Shown here piece after piece: positions 48,999 to 58,486 of a stretch of DNA of 64,000 bases. A program made the position numbers and the translations under genes. The notes under the pieces were generated by a model. That model searched no databases. It had not been told where the DNA came from and worked only from the letters and a program-made list of their open reading frames with translations. Source of the DNA: Streptomyces seoulensis (GTDB taxonomy: Bacteria; Actinomycetota; Actinomycetes; Streptomycetales; Streptomycetaceae); contig NZ_AP025667.1 in assembly GCF_022846655.1 (NCBI RefSeq), forward strand, positions 2,827,001-2,891,000, in the 5' to 3' direction. Numbering within the stretch: the stretch's first letter is position 1; every line of letters begins with the position of its first letter.

Positions 48999-51611
48999 TC
49001 AGGGGATCAGGCGGCGGGCCAGGTGGTCGGCGGTCGGGGTTCCGCCCGCCGAGGCGACCTCCCGGGGGCTGCCCTCGGCGACGATGCGGCCACCGTCGTC
49101 GCCCGCGCCCGGACCGAGGTCCAGGACCCAGTCCGCGGCGGCGACGGTGCGCAGGTCGTGCTCCACCACCACGACCGAGTTCCCGGCGTCCACCAGGCGC
49201 TGCAACTGCCCGATCAGCAGGTCCACGTCCGCCGGGTGCAGCCCCGTGGTCGGCTCGTCCAGCAGGTACAGGCTGTGGCCGCGTGGTGCCCGGTGCAGTT
49301 CGCTCACCAGCTTGATGCGCTGGGCCTCTCCGCCGGACAGCGTCGTGGCGCTCTGACCCAGCGTCAGGTAGCCGAGGCCGATGTCGGAGAGCAGCTTGAG
49401 GATGCGGGCGGCGGGCCCCACGTCGGCCAGGAACTCGTGCGCCTCCTCCACGCTCATCGCCAGCACGTCCGCGATGGTCCTGTCGCGGTAACGCACCATC
49501 AGCGTGCCGGGGTTGTACCGGGCGCCCTCGCACACCGGGCAGGGGGAGGTCTCCGTGGGCAGGAAGAGGAGTTCGATGCTGACGACTCCGTCGCCCAGGC
49601 AGTGCGGACAGCGCCCCTGTGTCACGTTGAAGGAGAACCGGCTCGCGGTGTAGCCGAGTTCGCGCGCGGTCGGCTGGGCGGCGAACAGCTTGCGGACGCT
49701 GTCGAAGAGGCCGGTGTAGGTGGCGAGGTTCGAGCGCGGGGTGCGCCCGATGGGCTTCTGGTCCACGACCACCAGGCGGTCGATGTGCTCGAGTCCGGTG
49801 CTGCAGCGCACCGTCACCCGGTCCTCCACCAGGTCCCACACCGGCACCCCCGCCTCCTCCTCGTCGGCGTTCTCCACCGAGGCGGGGGCGCGGGCGATGT
49901 CCTCCGCGGTGTCGTCGGCGTGCAGATGATCGCGGACCGTCTCCGCCAGGGCGCGCCGCACCAGCGTCGACTTCCCGGACCCGGACACGCCGGTGACCGC
50001 GGTCAGTGTGCCGAGCGGGAAACTCGCGTCCAGGTCACGGAGGTTGTGGCCGGTGACGCCGTGCAGGCGCAGCCACCCCTCGGGCCGGCGCGGCTGCTTC
50101 GGACCGGGCACGGCGGGCGCGTCCAGCGGGAGGTACCGGGCGGTCACCGACGCGGACGCCTCGTGCAGTCCTTCGGCCGGCCCGTTGTAGAGGACCTGCC
50201 CGCCGTGGCGTCCGGCGCCCGGTCCCATGTCGACGATCCAGTCGGCCGAGGCGAGCACCTGCGCGTTGTGCTCCACCACGAAGACGCTGTTCCCGGCCCC
50301 CTTGAGCCGCCCCAGCGCGTTGAGCAGCAGTTCCGTGTCGGCGGCGTGCAGACCGGCCGAGGGCTCGTCCAGCACGTACAGCACCCCGAACAGGCCGCTG
50401 CGGAGCTGGGTGGCCATGTGCAGCCGTTGCAGCTCGCCGCTGGAGAGGGTCGAGGTCGCGCGTCCGGTGGCGAGGTAGCCCAGGCCCAGGTCGGTCAGCG
50501 TGCGGAGCTGCTCCTGGAGGCCGCCGATCAGCGCGTGTGCGGCCTGCCTGCGCTCGGCCGGCAGAGCCAGGGTGTCGGGGTGGTCGCGGGCGGTGTCCAG
50601 GAAGGCCGAGAGCTGGGCCAGGGGCATCGAGGTGGCGACCGAGATGTCCTGCCCGGCGATGGTCACCGCCAGCGCCTCCGGGTTGAGCCGTTTGCCGTGA
50701 CAGGTCGGGCAGATCTCCTCGGCCATGAACGAGGCGGCCTTCGCCCGCAGATGGGCCGCCTTGGAGGTGGCGAAGGTGTGCATCACCCATTTGCGGGGGC
50801 TCATGTACGTGCCCTGGTACGAGCGCGCGACCCGGTGCGCGTCACGGACCGGGTGCACCGTGACCGTCGGCTGCTCGTCGGTGGTCAGCAGCCACTCCCG
50901 GCGGGCGGCGGGCAGCGTACGGAAGGGCGCGTCGATGTCCACGCCCAGCTCGGCCAGGATGTCCCGGTAGTTCTTGCCCTGCCAGGCGCCCGGCCACGCG
51001 GCGATCGCGCCCTCCCGGATGCTCAGGGAGTCGTCGCCGACGAGCTTGGCCTCGTCGACGGTGTGCAGGCGGCCCAGGCCGGAGCAGGTCGGGCACGCGC
51101 CCACGGCGGTGTTCGGCGAGAAGCTGTCCGAGTCCAGCGGCGCGGCGTCGCGGGGGAACGTGCCCGCCAGATCCTCGGGGGTGCGGCCGGCCGGGTAGGT
51201 ACCGGCGCGGGAGTACAGCATGCGGAGCACGTTCGACACCCGGCTCACGGTGCCCACCGTCGATCGGGTGCTGCCCCCGCTGTGCTGCTGGCGCAGGGCG
51301 ACGGCGGGCGGCAGTCCGGTGATCGCGCCGACCCTGGGCGCAGAGCCCTGGTCGATCAGCCTTCTGGCGTACGGCGCGACGGATTCCAAGTAGCGCTGCT
51401 GGGCCTCGGCGTAGATGGTGGCGAACGCGAGCGACGATTTGCCGGACCCCGAAACCCCGGTGAACGCCACGACCTGGTCGCGGGGTACGTCCACATCCAC
51501 GTGCCGCAGATTGTGCTCGTCGGCGCCCCGGACTCTGATCAGCCCGTCCTGACCGGTGTCCGGTGCTCCGGTGGGTGACGGTACGGACGTCTGCCGTGAG
51601 GGTGGAGCCAT
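48999..51611 (-). CDS. UvrA-like ATPase (excinuclease ABC A-type, short class)
   Basis: This protein is about 870 residues with two ABC ATPase halves. Walker A motifs are TGVSGSGKSSL and TGVSGSGKSTL; signature motifs are STLSSGELQRLHMATQ and TTLSGGEAQRIKL. Two CxxC zinc modules are seen (CPTCSGLG / CPTCHGKRLNPEAL, and CPHCLGDGVV / CPVCEGARYNPG). It is about 80-100 residues shorter than housekeeping UvrA, and the UvrB-interaction insert looks reduced, as in the UvrA2/DrrC class found near antibiotic genes. It likely handles damaged DNA or confers drug tolerance. ATG 51611 has TAGGTT six bases upstream. It is divergent from the amidase gene. Confidence 0.87.
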   Translation of the reverse strand: MAPPSRQTSVPSPTGAPDTGQDGLIRVRGADEHNLRHVDVDVPRDQVVAFTGVSGSGKSSLAFATIYAEAQQRYLESVAPYARRLIDQGSAPRVGAITGLPPAVALRQQHSGGSTRSTVGTVSRVSNVLRMLYSRAGTYPAGRTPEDLAGTFPRDAAPLDSDSFSPNTAVGACPTCSGLGRLHTVDEAKLVGDDSLSIREGAIAAWPGAWQGKNYRDILAELGVDIDAPFRTLPAARREWLLTTDEQPTVTVHPVRDAHRVARSYQGTYMSPRKWVMHTFATSKAAHLRAKAASFMAEEICPTCHGKRLNPEALAVTIAGQDISVATSMPLAQLSAFLDTARDHPDTLALPAERRQAAHALIGGLQEQLRTLTDLGLGYLATGRATSTLSSGELQRLHMATQLRSGLFGVLYVLDEPSAGLHAADTELLLNALGRLKGAGNSVFVVEHNAQVLASADWIVDMGPGAGRHGGQVLYNGPAEGLHEASASVTARYLPLDAPAVPGPKQPRRPEGWLRLHGVTGHNLRDLDASFPLGTLTAVTGVSGSGKSTLVRRALAETVRDHLHADDTAEDIARAPASVENADEEEAGVPVWDLVEDRVTVRCSTGLEHIDRLVVVDQKPIGRTPRSNLATYTGLFDSVRKLFAAQPTARELGYTASRFSFNVTQGRCPHCLGDGVVSIELLFLPTETSPCPVCEGARYNPGTLMVRYRDRTIADVLAMSVEEAHEFLADVGPAARILKLLSDIGLGYLTLGQSATTLSGGEAQRIKLVSELHRAPRGHSLYLLDEPTTGLHPADVDLLIGQLQRLVDAGNSVVVVEHDLRTVAAADWVLDLGPGAGDDGGRIVAEGSPREVASAGGTPTADHLARRLIP

Positions 51612-51853
51612 GGGCAAAACCTAGCCTGACCGGCTGGTTCATGCCGAGAGGGCCCGGTGTTCGGGTGATGCCGGCAGGACGGCGCCGGCCCTCGTCCCGC
51701 GGGGCGGAGGGCTGGTTGCGCAACTGAGTGCATTAGCCATACGGTTCGAACGCCTGTGTTACGTAAAGGATTTGACGCTCCGAAATGAAGCGCGGCAATG
51801 CGATGACGAATGCCTCTTTATCCTTTCCCGGTTGCCATGGAGTACGGAAACAA

Positions 51854-53773
51854 ATGAAGACCGAAAGAACGCCGGACAACGCGTCCCGGAAGCCTGTCGT
51901 ACGGAATCGGCTGCTCGGCCTGGCCGCCGCGACCGCGCTCACCGCGGGAGCCCTGACCGGCCTGGTGCCCACGACCGCGCAGGCGGTGACCGCCGAGCCG
52001 TCAGGGCCCGGCGCGCGACAGCACGCCTTCGCGGCCGCCGCCGCCAAGTACCACGTCCCTGCCCAGGTGTTGCTCGCCGTGGCGTACCAGGAGTCGGCGT
52101 GGGACGCCCACGCCGGCCGGATGAGCACCAGCGGCGGCTACGGCCCGATGCACCTCACCGACGTCACCCCGGCGATGCTCGCGAGTGGTCCGGCCGGAGC
52201 CGTGGGCCGGTCCGACCTCGCCCACATGGCGCAGGACCCCGCCCTGCACACCCTGCGGGCGGCGGCCGGGCTCACCGGGCTGTCACCGGCCGAGCTGCGT
52301 GAGGACCCGGCCGCCAACATCGCGGGCGGCGCCGCGCTGCTCGCCTCCTACCAGAAGACCGTGAGCGGCGGCCTGTCGTCGGACCCCGGCCAGTGGTACG
52401 GCGCGGTGGCCCGCTACAGCGGCTCCGCGCGCAAGGGGACCGCCACGGCGTTCGCCGACCGCGTCTACACCACCCTCCGCACCGGCGCCGCCCGCACCAC
52501 CTCGGACGGGCAACGCGTGTCGATGGCCGCCGACAGCGACGTCCGCCCCGCGAAGGCGCAGGTGGCCGGCGCCGCGACGGCCACCGCGACCGAGTGCCCG
52601 ACGGACGTCGCCTGCACCTTCGTCCCGGCTGCGGCCTCCAACGGCCAGGTCTCCAACCGGCCCGCCAACGGCGTCCGCGTCGACACGATCGTCATCCACG
52701 ACACCGAGTCGTCGTACCAGTCCGCCATCTCGACCTTCCAGACCCCGGGCGGCAGCTCCGCGCACTATGTGGTGCGGTCCTCGGACGGCGCGGTGACGCA
52801 GATGGTGCCCACCAAGGACGTCGCCTACCACGCGGGCAACTACTCGACGAACCTGCACTCCATCGGCATCGAGCACGAGGGCTACGCCGCGCACGGCGAC
52901 GCCTGGTACACCGAGGCGCAGTACCAGGCCACGGCGTCCCTGGTGCGGTACCTCTCCGACCGCTTCGGCATACCGCTGGACCGTGAGCACATCCTCGGCC
53001 ACGACGATGTCGCCGGCCCCAGCTCCGGCCTGATCGCGGGCATGCACTGGGACCCGGGCACCGGCTGGGACTGGGAGCACTTCATGAGCCTGCTCGGCGC
53101 CCCGGTGACCGGGGAGCACGGGGTCGGCCCGGTCGGCTCGGCGGTGACGATCGCCCCCGGCTTCGCCGCCAACCAGCAGACCGTGCAGATCTGCCCCGGC
53201 GACGACCCCACCGGCGCCACCCCCGCCTGCGCCGGACAGCGGCAGGCCGCCAACTTCGTCCCCCTGCGCACCGCGCCCGACGACACCGCCCCGCTCTTCG
53301 GCGACCAGGCCGTCCACAAGGGGGCCGAGGGCACCGACCGGATCAGCGACTGGGGCTCCACCGCGCAGGCGGGCCAGCAGTTCGTGGTGGCCGGCATCGA
53401 AGGCGACTGGACCGCCATCTGGTTCAGCGGCACCAAGGTCTGGTTCCACAACCCGGACGGCGCCAACACCACGCCCGCGTACGGCGTGACCCTGGTCTCC
53501 GCCGCGGGCACCGCACCGGTCCCGGTCTACGGCTCCAGCTACCCCGACCCGTCGGAGTACCCCGCGGGACTGTCCCCCTCCACGCAGACGGCGCTCAGCT
53601 ACTACACCGTCCCCGCCGGTCAGGCGTATGTGGCCACCCGGCCGCCGGTCAACACCGACGACTACTTCTCCTCCGGGGCGGTCGTCATCGGGGCCAAGCA
53701 GATGTACACCATCCAGTACAACCACCGTGTCGCGCTGGTCTACTCCTCGGCCGTGACAGCGAACGGGGTCTGA
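51854..53773 (+). CDS. Secreted N-acetylmuramoyl-L-alanine amidase with lysozyme-like N-terminal domain
   Basis: The 639-residue protein has a signal peptide ([27 protein letters not shown], about residues 18-44). Residues about 55-205 form a transglycosylase-like domain with the Glu in [13 protein letters not shown] (Glu80) and [11 protein letters not shown]. Residues about 275-410 are an Amidase_2 zinc domain with IVIHDTES (His282), GIEHEGYA and LGHDDVAG (His383), plus GMHWDPG. The rest (410-639) is beta-rich and may bind the cell wall (SH3-like). It would cleave peptidoglycan stem peptides from glycan and perhaps glycan strands. ATG 51854 directly precedes the signal peptide; longer starts exist. 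Confidence 0.88.
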   Translation: MKTERTPDNASRKPVVRNRLLGLAAATALTAGALTGLVPTTAQAVTAEPSGPGARQHAFAAAAAKYHVPAQVLLAVAYQESAWDAHAGRMSTSGGYGPMHLTDVTPAMLASGPAGAVGRSDLAHMAQDPALHTLRAAAGLTGLSPAELREDPAANIAGGAALLASYQKTVSGGLSSDPGQWYGAVARYSGSARKGTATAFADRVYTTLRTGAARTTSDGQRVSMAADSDVRPAKAQVAGAATATATECPTDVACTFVPAAASNGQVSNRPANGVRVDTIVIHDTESSYQSAISTFQTPGGSSAHYVVRSSDGAVTQMVPTKDVAYHAGNYSTNLHSIGIEHEGYAAHGDAWYTEAQYQATASLVRYLSDRFGIPLDREHILGHDDVAGPSSGLIAGMHWDPGTGWDWEHFMSLLGAPVTGEHGVGPVGSAVTIAPGFAANQQTVQICPGDDPTGATPACAGQRQAANFVPLRTAPDDTAPLFGDQAVHKGAEGTDRISDWGSTAQAGQQFVVAGIEGDWTAIWFSGTKVWFHNPDGANTTPAYGVTLVSAAGTAPVPVYGSSYPDPSEYPAGLSPSTQTALSYYTVPAGQAYVATRPPVNTDDYFSSGAVVIGAKQMYTIQYNHRVALVYSSAVTANGV

Positions 53774-53775
53774 CC

Positions 53776-55239
53776 TCAGCCCGTACCCAGCCGCTTTCCG
53801 GCCGACCGCCACGCACTCGTCGTGCCCCGCGGCTCGTACCGTCTCAGCGGCTGGGTGCGGGCCACCAGTGCGCGCAGGTCGGCCAGGGAGCCGCCGGTGT
53901 CGCCGTGTGCGCGGGCCTGGACCAGCACGTTGCCCAGGGCCGCCGCCTCGGTGGGCCCCGCGACGACCGGCAGCCCGCAGGCGTCGGCGGTGAGCTGGCA
54001 CAGCAGGGAGTTGCGCGCGCCCCCGCCGACGACGCGCACCACGTCCACGGAACGCCCGGAGAGGCGCTGGGCGTCCGCGATCGCCCGGTGGTGGGCCAGG
54101 GCGAGGGAGTCCAGGACGCAGCGGACCGTGGCCGCCCGGTCCCCGGGCGCGGGCTGTCCGGTGGCCACGCAGGCATCGGCGATCCGCTCCGGCATCCGTC
54201 CGGGTGCCAGGAACTCCGGGTCACCCGCGTCCACGACGGAGCGGAGCGGTGCCGCCTCCGCCGCCGCGTCGAGGAGCCGGCCGAGGTCGGGCTCGTCCCA
54301 TGAGCGCAGGCACTCCTGGAGCAGCCACAGGCCCATGATGTTGCGCAGATAGCGCACGGTGGAGTCCAGGCCGAGTTCGTTGGTGAAGTTGGCCAGCCTG
54401 CTCTCCTCGGTGAGCACGGGGGCGTCGAGCTCAAGCCCCGCCAGGGACCAGGTGCCGGTGCAGACGTAACCGAACCGTTCCCCGGCGGCGGCCGGGACCG
54501 CGGCGACGGCGGAGGCCGTGTCGTGGGAGGCGACCGTGGTCACGGGCAGCGGGCCGGTCAGCTCCGTCTCCCGCAGTACGGAGGGCAGCACAAGCCCGGC
54601 GGGGACGCCCGGTGGGCGCAGCGGGGGAAAGAGCGTCAGGTCGATGCCCAGCCGATCCGCCACCTCGTGCGACCAGGTACGGGTGCCCGGGTCGATCAAC
54701 TGGGTGGTCGAGGCGTTGGTCAGCTCGGTGCCGCGCGTGCCCGTCAGCCAGTACGTCAGCAGGTCCGGGATGAGCAACAACTGCCTCGCGTAATGGAGTT
54801 GGACGCTGTTCCGGGCGGCGAGAAGCTGGTAGAGCGTGTTGAAAGGGGCGTACTGGAGCCCCGTGCGCGCATAGAGCTCCGGTGCCGGGACCTTCTCCCA
54901 CACCTGTTCCGCGACGCCCTCGGTACGGGTGTCCCGGTAGTGCACCGGGTTGCCGAGCAGGGCGCCGTCGGCGTCCAGCAGGCCGTGGTCGACGGCCCAG
55001 GAGTCGATGCCGACCGAGGTCAGCCGCGCCTCGCGCCCCGCCGCGCGCAGGCCGTCGAGGACACCGGCGTACAGGCCGAGCACGTCCCAGTGCAGCCCGC
55101 CGGGCAGCCGCACCGGGCGGTTCGGGAAGCGGTGGACCTCGGTGAGCCGGAGCGTGCCCGGCCCGACCCGGCCCACCATGACACGGCCGCTGGAGGCACC
55201 GAGGTCGACGGCGGCGTACGCGTTCCGCGCGGCGCTCAC
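53776..55239 (-). CDS. rhaB: Rhamnulokinase
   Basis: This 487-residue FGGY-family kinase has AAVDLGASSGRVMVG, the ATP-binding start of sugar kinases, and VGIDSWAVDHGLLD, TGTWSLAGLELD and VVGGGARNSLLCQLTADACGLPV. The GLQYAPFNTLYQL stretch is typical of rhamnulokinase. It phosphorylates L-rhamnulose to the 1-phosphate for the aldolase. The GTG at 55239 overlaps the aldolase/dehydrogenase stop by four bases, and RhaB is last in the rhamnosidase-isomerase-aldolase-kinase operon. Its stop lies 2 bp from the convergent amidase stop. Confidence 0.93.
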   Translation of the reverse strand: MSAARNAYAAVDLGASSGRVMVGRVGPGTLRLTEVHRFPNRPVRLPGGLHWDVLGLYAGVLDGLRAAGREARLTSVGIDSWAVDHGLLDADGALLGNPVHYRDTRTEGVAEQVWEKVPAPELYARTGLQYAPFNTLYQLLAARNSVQLHYARQLLLIPDLLTYWLTGTRGTELTNASTTQLIDPGTRTWSHEVADRLGIDLTLFPPLRPPGVPAGLVLPSVLRETELTGPLPVTTVASHDTASAVAAVPAAAGERFGYVCTGTWSLAGLELDAPVLTEESRLANFTNELGLDSTVRYLRNIMGLWLLQECLRSWDEPDLGRLLDAAAEAAPLRSVVDAGDPEFLAPGRMPERIADACVATGQPAPGDRAATVRCVLDSLALAHHRAIADAQRLSGRSVDVVRVVGGGARNSLLCQLTADACGLPVVAGPTEAAALGNVLVQARAHGDTGGSLADLRALVARTQPLRRYEPRGTTSAWRSAGKRLGTG

Positions 55240-57272
55240 CGCAGGAACGCGGCCGCCACACCCGCGTCGACCGGGATGTGCGTACCCGTGGTGTGCGTCA
55301 GGTCCCCGCCGGTCAGGGCGAACACCGCGTTGGCCACGTGCTCGGGCAGCACCTCGCGCCCCAGCAGGGTCCGCCGGGCGTAGAACGCGCCCAGCTCCTC
55401 CTCCGCGATGCCGTAGGTCGCCGCGCGCTGCGCGCCCCAGCCGCCCGCGAAGATCCCGGAACCGCGCACCACACCGTCCGGGTTGACCCCGTTCACCCGG
55501 ATGCCGTGTTTACCCAGCTCCGCCGCCAGAAGCCGCACCTGATGGGCCTGGTCGGCCTTGGCGGCGGAGTAGGCGATGTTGTCCGGGCCCGCGAACACCG
55601 CGTTCTTGGACGCGATGTAGACGATGTCGCCGCCCAGACCCTGCTCGGTCATCACCCGTGCCGCCTCGCGGGACACCAGGAAGGAGCCGCGGGCCATGAC
55701 GGCGTGCTGGAGGTCCCAGTCCCGCACCGTCGTCTCCAGCAGCGGCCTGGACAGGGAGATCCCGGCGCAGTTGACGACCAGGTCCACCCCGCCGAAGGCC
55801 AGCACCGCGGCGCGGAAGGCGTCGGCGATCTGCTCCTCGCTCGTCACGTCCACCGTCACCGGGACAGCCCGGTCGGGCCCGCCCAGTTCGTCGGCCACCG
55901 TGTCCGCGCCCTTGAGGTCGGCCACCACGACACAGGCGCCCTCGGCGGCCAGCCGGTGCGCGATCGCCCGGCCGATGCCGGAGCCCGCGCCCGTCACCAG
56001 CGCGATCCGGGTGGCCAGCGGGCGCGGCTTCGGCATCCGCCGCAGCTTGGCCTCCTCCAGTTCCCAGTACTCGATCCGGAACTTCTCCCGCTCCTCGATG
56101 GGCGCGTAGGACGACACGGCCTCGGCCCCGCGCATCACGTTCACGGCGTTGCGGTAGAACTCGCCCGCCACGCGCGCGGTCTGCTCGTCCCGGCCGAAGG
56201 AGAACATGCCGACGCCCGGGATCAGGACGATCGCCGGGTCCGCGCCGCGCATCGCGGGGGAGCCGGGGCCCGCGTGGCGCGCGTAGTAGGCCGCGTACTC
56301 CTCGCGGTAGGCGGCGTGCAGTTCCCGCAGGCGTGACCGGACCTCGTCGAGCGGGGCGGCCGGCGGCAGGTCGAGGACGAGGGGCCGCACCTTCGTGCGC
56401 AGGAAGTGGTCCGGGCAGGAGGTGCCGAGCGCGGCGAGCCTCGGGTGCTCGGCGCGGGACAGGAACTCCAGGATCTCGGGCGAGTCGTCGAAGTGCCCCA
56501 CCTGCGGCCGGTCCTGGGAGGCGAGCGCGCGGACGGTGGGGGCCAGCGCGGCCGCCCGCTCCCGGCGCCCCTCCGGTTCCAGCGCGGTGTACTCCGCGAG
56601 GAGGGGGCCGAAGGGCTCCGCCTTGCCGCGGGCGGCGAGGAAGGCCTCGGCGGTCCGGATGATGTGCAGGCTGTTGCGCTCGCACTCGGCGGAGGTGTCG
56701 CCCCAGGCGGTGATGCCGTGCCCGCCCAGGATCACCCCGATCGCCCGCGGGTTGTCCTCCTTCACCCGGGCGATGTCGAGCCCCAGTTGGAAACCGGGCC
56801 GCCGCCACGGCACCCACACGACCTGCTCGCCGAAGCACTCGGCGGTCAGCTTCTCGCCGTCCGCCGCGCAGGCGAGCGCGATGCCGGAATCCGGATGCAG
56901 ATGGTCCACATGGGCCGCGTCCACCAGCGCGTGCATCGCGGTGTCGATGGACGGAGCGGCACCGCCCCTGCCGTGCAGGCAGTGGTCGAAGGCGGCGACC
57001 ATCCCGTCCTCGCCGGCCACCCCCGGATACACACCGGCGAGCGCACGCAGCCGGTCCAGGCGCAGCACGGCGAGGCCCTCGGCCGTGAGGGTGCCGAGGT
57101 CGCCGCCCGAGCCCTTGACCCACATCAGGCCGACGTCGTCACCGGTCACCGGGTCGACGGCCGTGCCCTTGGCGGAGGCGTTGCCGCCCGCGTAGTTGGT
57201 GTTGCGCGGGTCGGCTCCCAGACGGTGCGCCCGCTCCAGGAGTTCGTCCACCACGAGAGGCTGCCGTGTCAT
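55236..57272 (-). CDS. rhaD: Bifunctional rhamnulose-1-phosphate aldolase/short-chain dehydrogenase
   Basis: The 678-residue protein is a fusion. Residues 1-420 are a class II aldolase/adducin domain: NYAGGNASAKG, MWVKGSGGDLGTL, DHLHPDSGIA and LGGHGITAWGD carry metal and phosphate sites. Residues about 430-678 are an SDR with VTGAGSGIGRAIAHRL and YSAAKADQAHQVRL. It splits rhamnulose-1-phosphate into dihydroxyacetone phosphate and L-lactaldehyde, and the SDR probably oxidises or reduces the lactaldehyde. The fusion is known in Actinobacteria and other phyla. It is coupled to RhaI by ATGA overlap and to RhaB by a four-base overlap. Confidence 0.94.
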   Translation of the reverse strand: MTRQPLVVDELLERAHRLGADPRNTNYAGGNASAKGTAVDPVTGDDVGLMWVKGSGGDLGTLTAEGLAVLRLDRLRALAGVYPGVAGEDGMVAAFDHCLHGRGGAAPSIDTAMHALVDAAHVDHLHPDSGIALACAADGEKLTAECFGEQVVWVPWRRPGFQLGLDIARVKEDNPRAIGVILGGHGITAWGDTSAECERNSLHIIRTAEAFLAARGKAEPFGPLLAEYTALEPEGRRERAAALAPTVRALASQDRPQVGHFDDSPEILEFLSRAEHPRLAALGTSCPDHFLRTKVRPLVLDLPPAAPLDEVRSRLRELHAAYREEYAAYYARHAGPGSPAMRGADPAIVLIPGVGMFSFGRDEQTARVAGEFYRNAVNVMRGAEAVSSYAPIEEREKFRIEYWELEEAKLRRMPKPRPLATRIALVTGAGSGIGRAIAHRLAAEGACVVVADLKGADTVADELGGPDRAVPVTVDVTSEEQIADAFRAAVLAFGGVDLVVNCAGISLSRPLLETTVRDWDLQHAVMARGSFLVSREAARVMTEQGLGGDIVYIASKNAVFAGPDNIAYSAAKADQAHQVRLLAAELGKHGIRVNGVNPDGVVRGSGIFAGGWGAQRAATYGIAEEELGAFYARRTLLGREVLPEHVANAVFALTGGDLTHTTGTHIPVDAGVAAAFLR

Positions 57273-58459
57273 GCGCCCCACCCCGCCTGCTCGCCGCCGA
57301 CCCGTTCCTTCACGATCCGTTCCGGCCAGCCCGAGCGCCGGTAGGCACCCATCGGGTCGGGGTCGAGGCCCGCCTCCTCGCGCAGCTCGGCGAGCAGCGG
57401 CCGTACGTCCGTGTCGAACGCGTCCATCAGGACGCCGTTGGCCGCGAGCACGTCCCCGGTGCGCTGGGCCTCGGCCAGGGCCCCGGTGTCGACGAGGAGG
57501 GCCTTGGCGGTCGCCTCCTGGACGTTCATCACCGAGCGGATGATCGCGGGGATCTTCGGCTCGATGTTGTGGCACTGGTCGAGCATGAAGGCCACGTCCG
57601 CGGTCAGGCCGCCGCCGCGCACCACCTCGTACATGATGCGGAACAACTGGAAGGGGTCGGCGGCGCCGGCCATCAGGTCGTCGTCCGCGTAGAAGCGGGA
57701 GTTGAAGTCGAAGCCGCCGAGCCGTCCCTCCCGCAGCAGCGTGGCGACGATGAACTCGATGTTGGTGCCGGGCGCGTGGTGCCCGGTGTCCACCACCACC
57801 CTTGCCTTGGGGCCGAGTTTGAGGCAGTGGGCGTAGGCCGTGCCCCAGTCCGGTACGTCGGTGGCGTAGAAGGCGGGCTCGAAGAGCTTGTACTCCAGCA
57901 GCATCCGGTGGCCCTCGCCCAGCCGGTCGTAGACCGTACCGAGGGCCTCGGCGAGCCGGTCCTGCCGGGTGCGCAGGTCGTCCTGGCCGGGGTAGTTGGT
58001 GCCGTCGGAGAACCAGAGCTTCAGGTCCCGCGACCCGGTCGCCTCCATGACCTCCACGCAGTCGAGCAGGTGCCGGACCGCCTTGCGGCGCACCGCCGGG
58101 TCCGGGTTGGTGACCGAGCCGAGCTTGTAGTCGTCGTCCTGGAACACGTTCGCGTTGATCGCGCCGATCCGCAGACCGAGCTTCGAGGCGTGGGCGGCCA
58201 GTGCGCCGTAGTCGTCCACCCGGTCCCACGGGATGTGCAGCGCGACGGCCGGCGCGACACCCGTGTGCGCGTGCACGCGGGCGGCGTCGTCCAGCTTCTC
58301 GAAGGGGGTGCGGGGTACGCCGGGCTGCGCGAAGACCTTGAAGCGCGTGCCGGAGTTGCCGTACGCCCAGGACGGGGTCTCGACGGCCTGGGTGCTCAGT
58401 GCCGCCTTCACGGCGTCCCGCGCGCGAGGCTCGGCCCCGGCGGCGTCCTTGGTGGTCAT
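57269..58459 (-). CDS. rhaI: L-rhamnose isomerase
   Basis: This 396-residue protein belongs to the RhaI-type TIM-barrel isomerases. Conserved segments are VALHIPWDRVDDY, GAINANVFQDDDYKLGSVTNPD, DLKLWFSDGTNYPGQ, LLEYKLFEPAFY, VVVDTGHHAPGTNIEF and FDFNSRFYADDDLM, with the metal ligands expected in the EYK, DTGHH and DFNSRFYADDD regions. It converts L-rhamnose to L-rhamnulose. ATG 58459 has AGAAGG upstream. It follows the rhamnosidase by 27 bp and overlaps rhaD by four bases, so it is the first catabolic step within the operon. Confidence 0.95.
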   Translation of the reverse strand: MTTKDAAGAEPRARDAVKAALSTQAVETPSWAYGNSGTRFKVFAQPGVPRTPFEKLDDAARVHAHTGVAPAVALHIPWDRVDDYGALAAHASKLGLRIGAINANVFQDDDYKLGSVTNPDPAVRRKAVRHLLDCVEVMEATGSRDLKLWFSDGTNYPGQDDLRTRQDRLAEALGTVYDRLGEGHRMLLEYKLFEPAFYATDVPDWGTAYAHCLKLGPKARVVVDTGHHAPGTNIEFIVATLLREGRLGGFDFNSRFYADDDLMAGAADPFQLFRIMYEVVRGGGLTADVAFMLDQCHNIEPKIPAIIRSVMNVQEATAKALLVDTGALAEAQRTGDVLAANGVLMDAFDTDVRPLLAELREEAGLDPDPMGAYRRSGWPERIVKERVGGEQAGWGA

Positions 58460-58486
58460 CGCGCAGCCCTTCTGGAGGATGGTGGG

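Noticed and set aside
51612..51853. Possible c-di-AMP (ydaO-type) riboswitch before the amidase
   Set aside because: Cell-wall hydrolase genes in Streptomyces often have one, but the conserved ydaO core was not seen here. GTTGCGCAAC at 51715-51724 is only a short palindrome.
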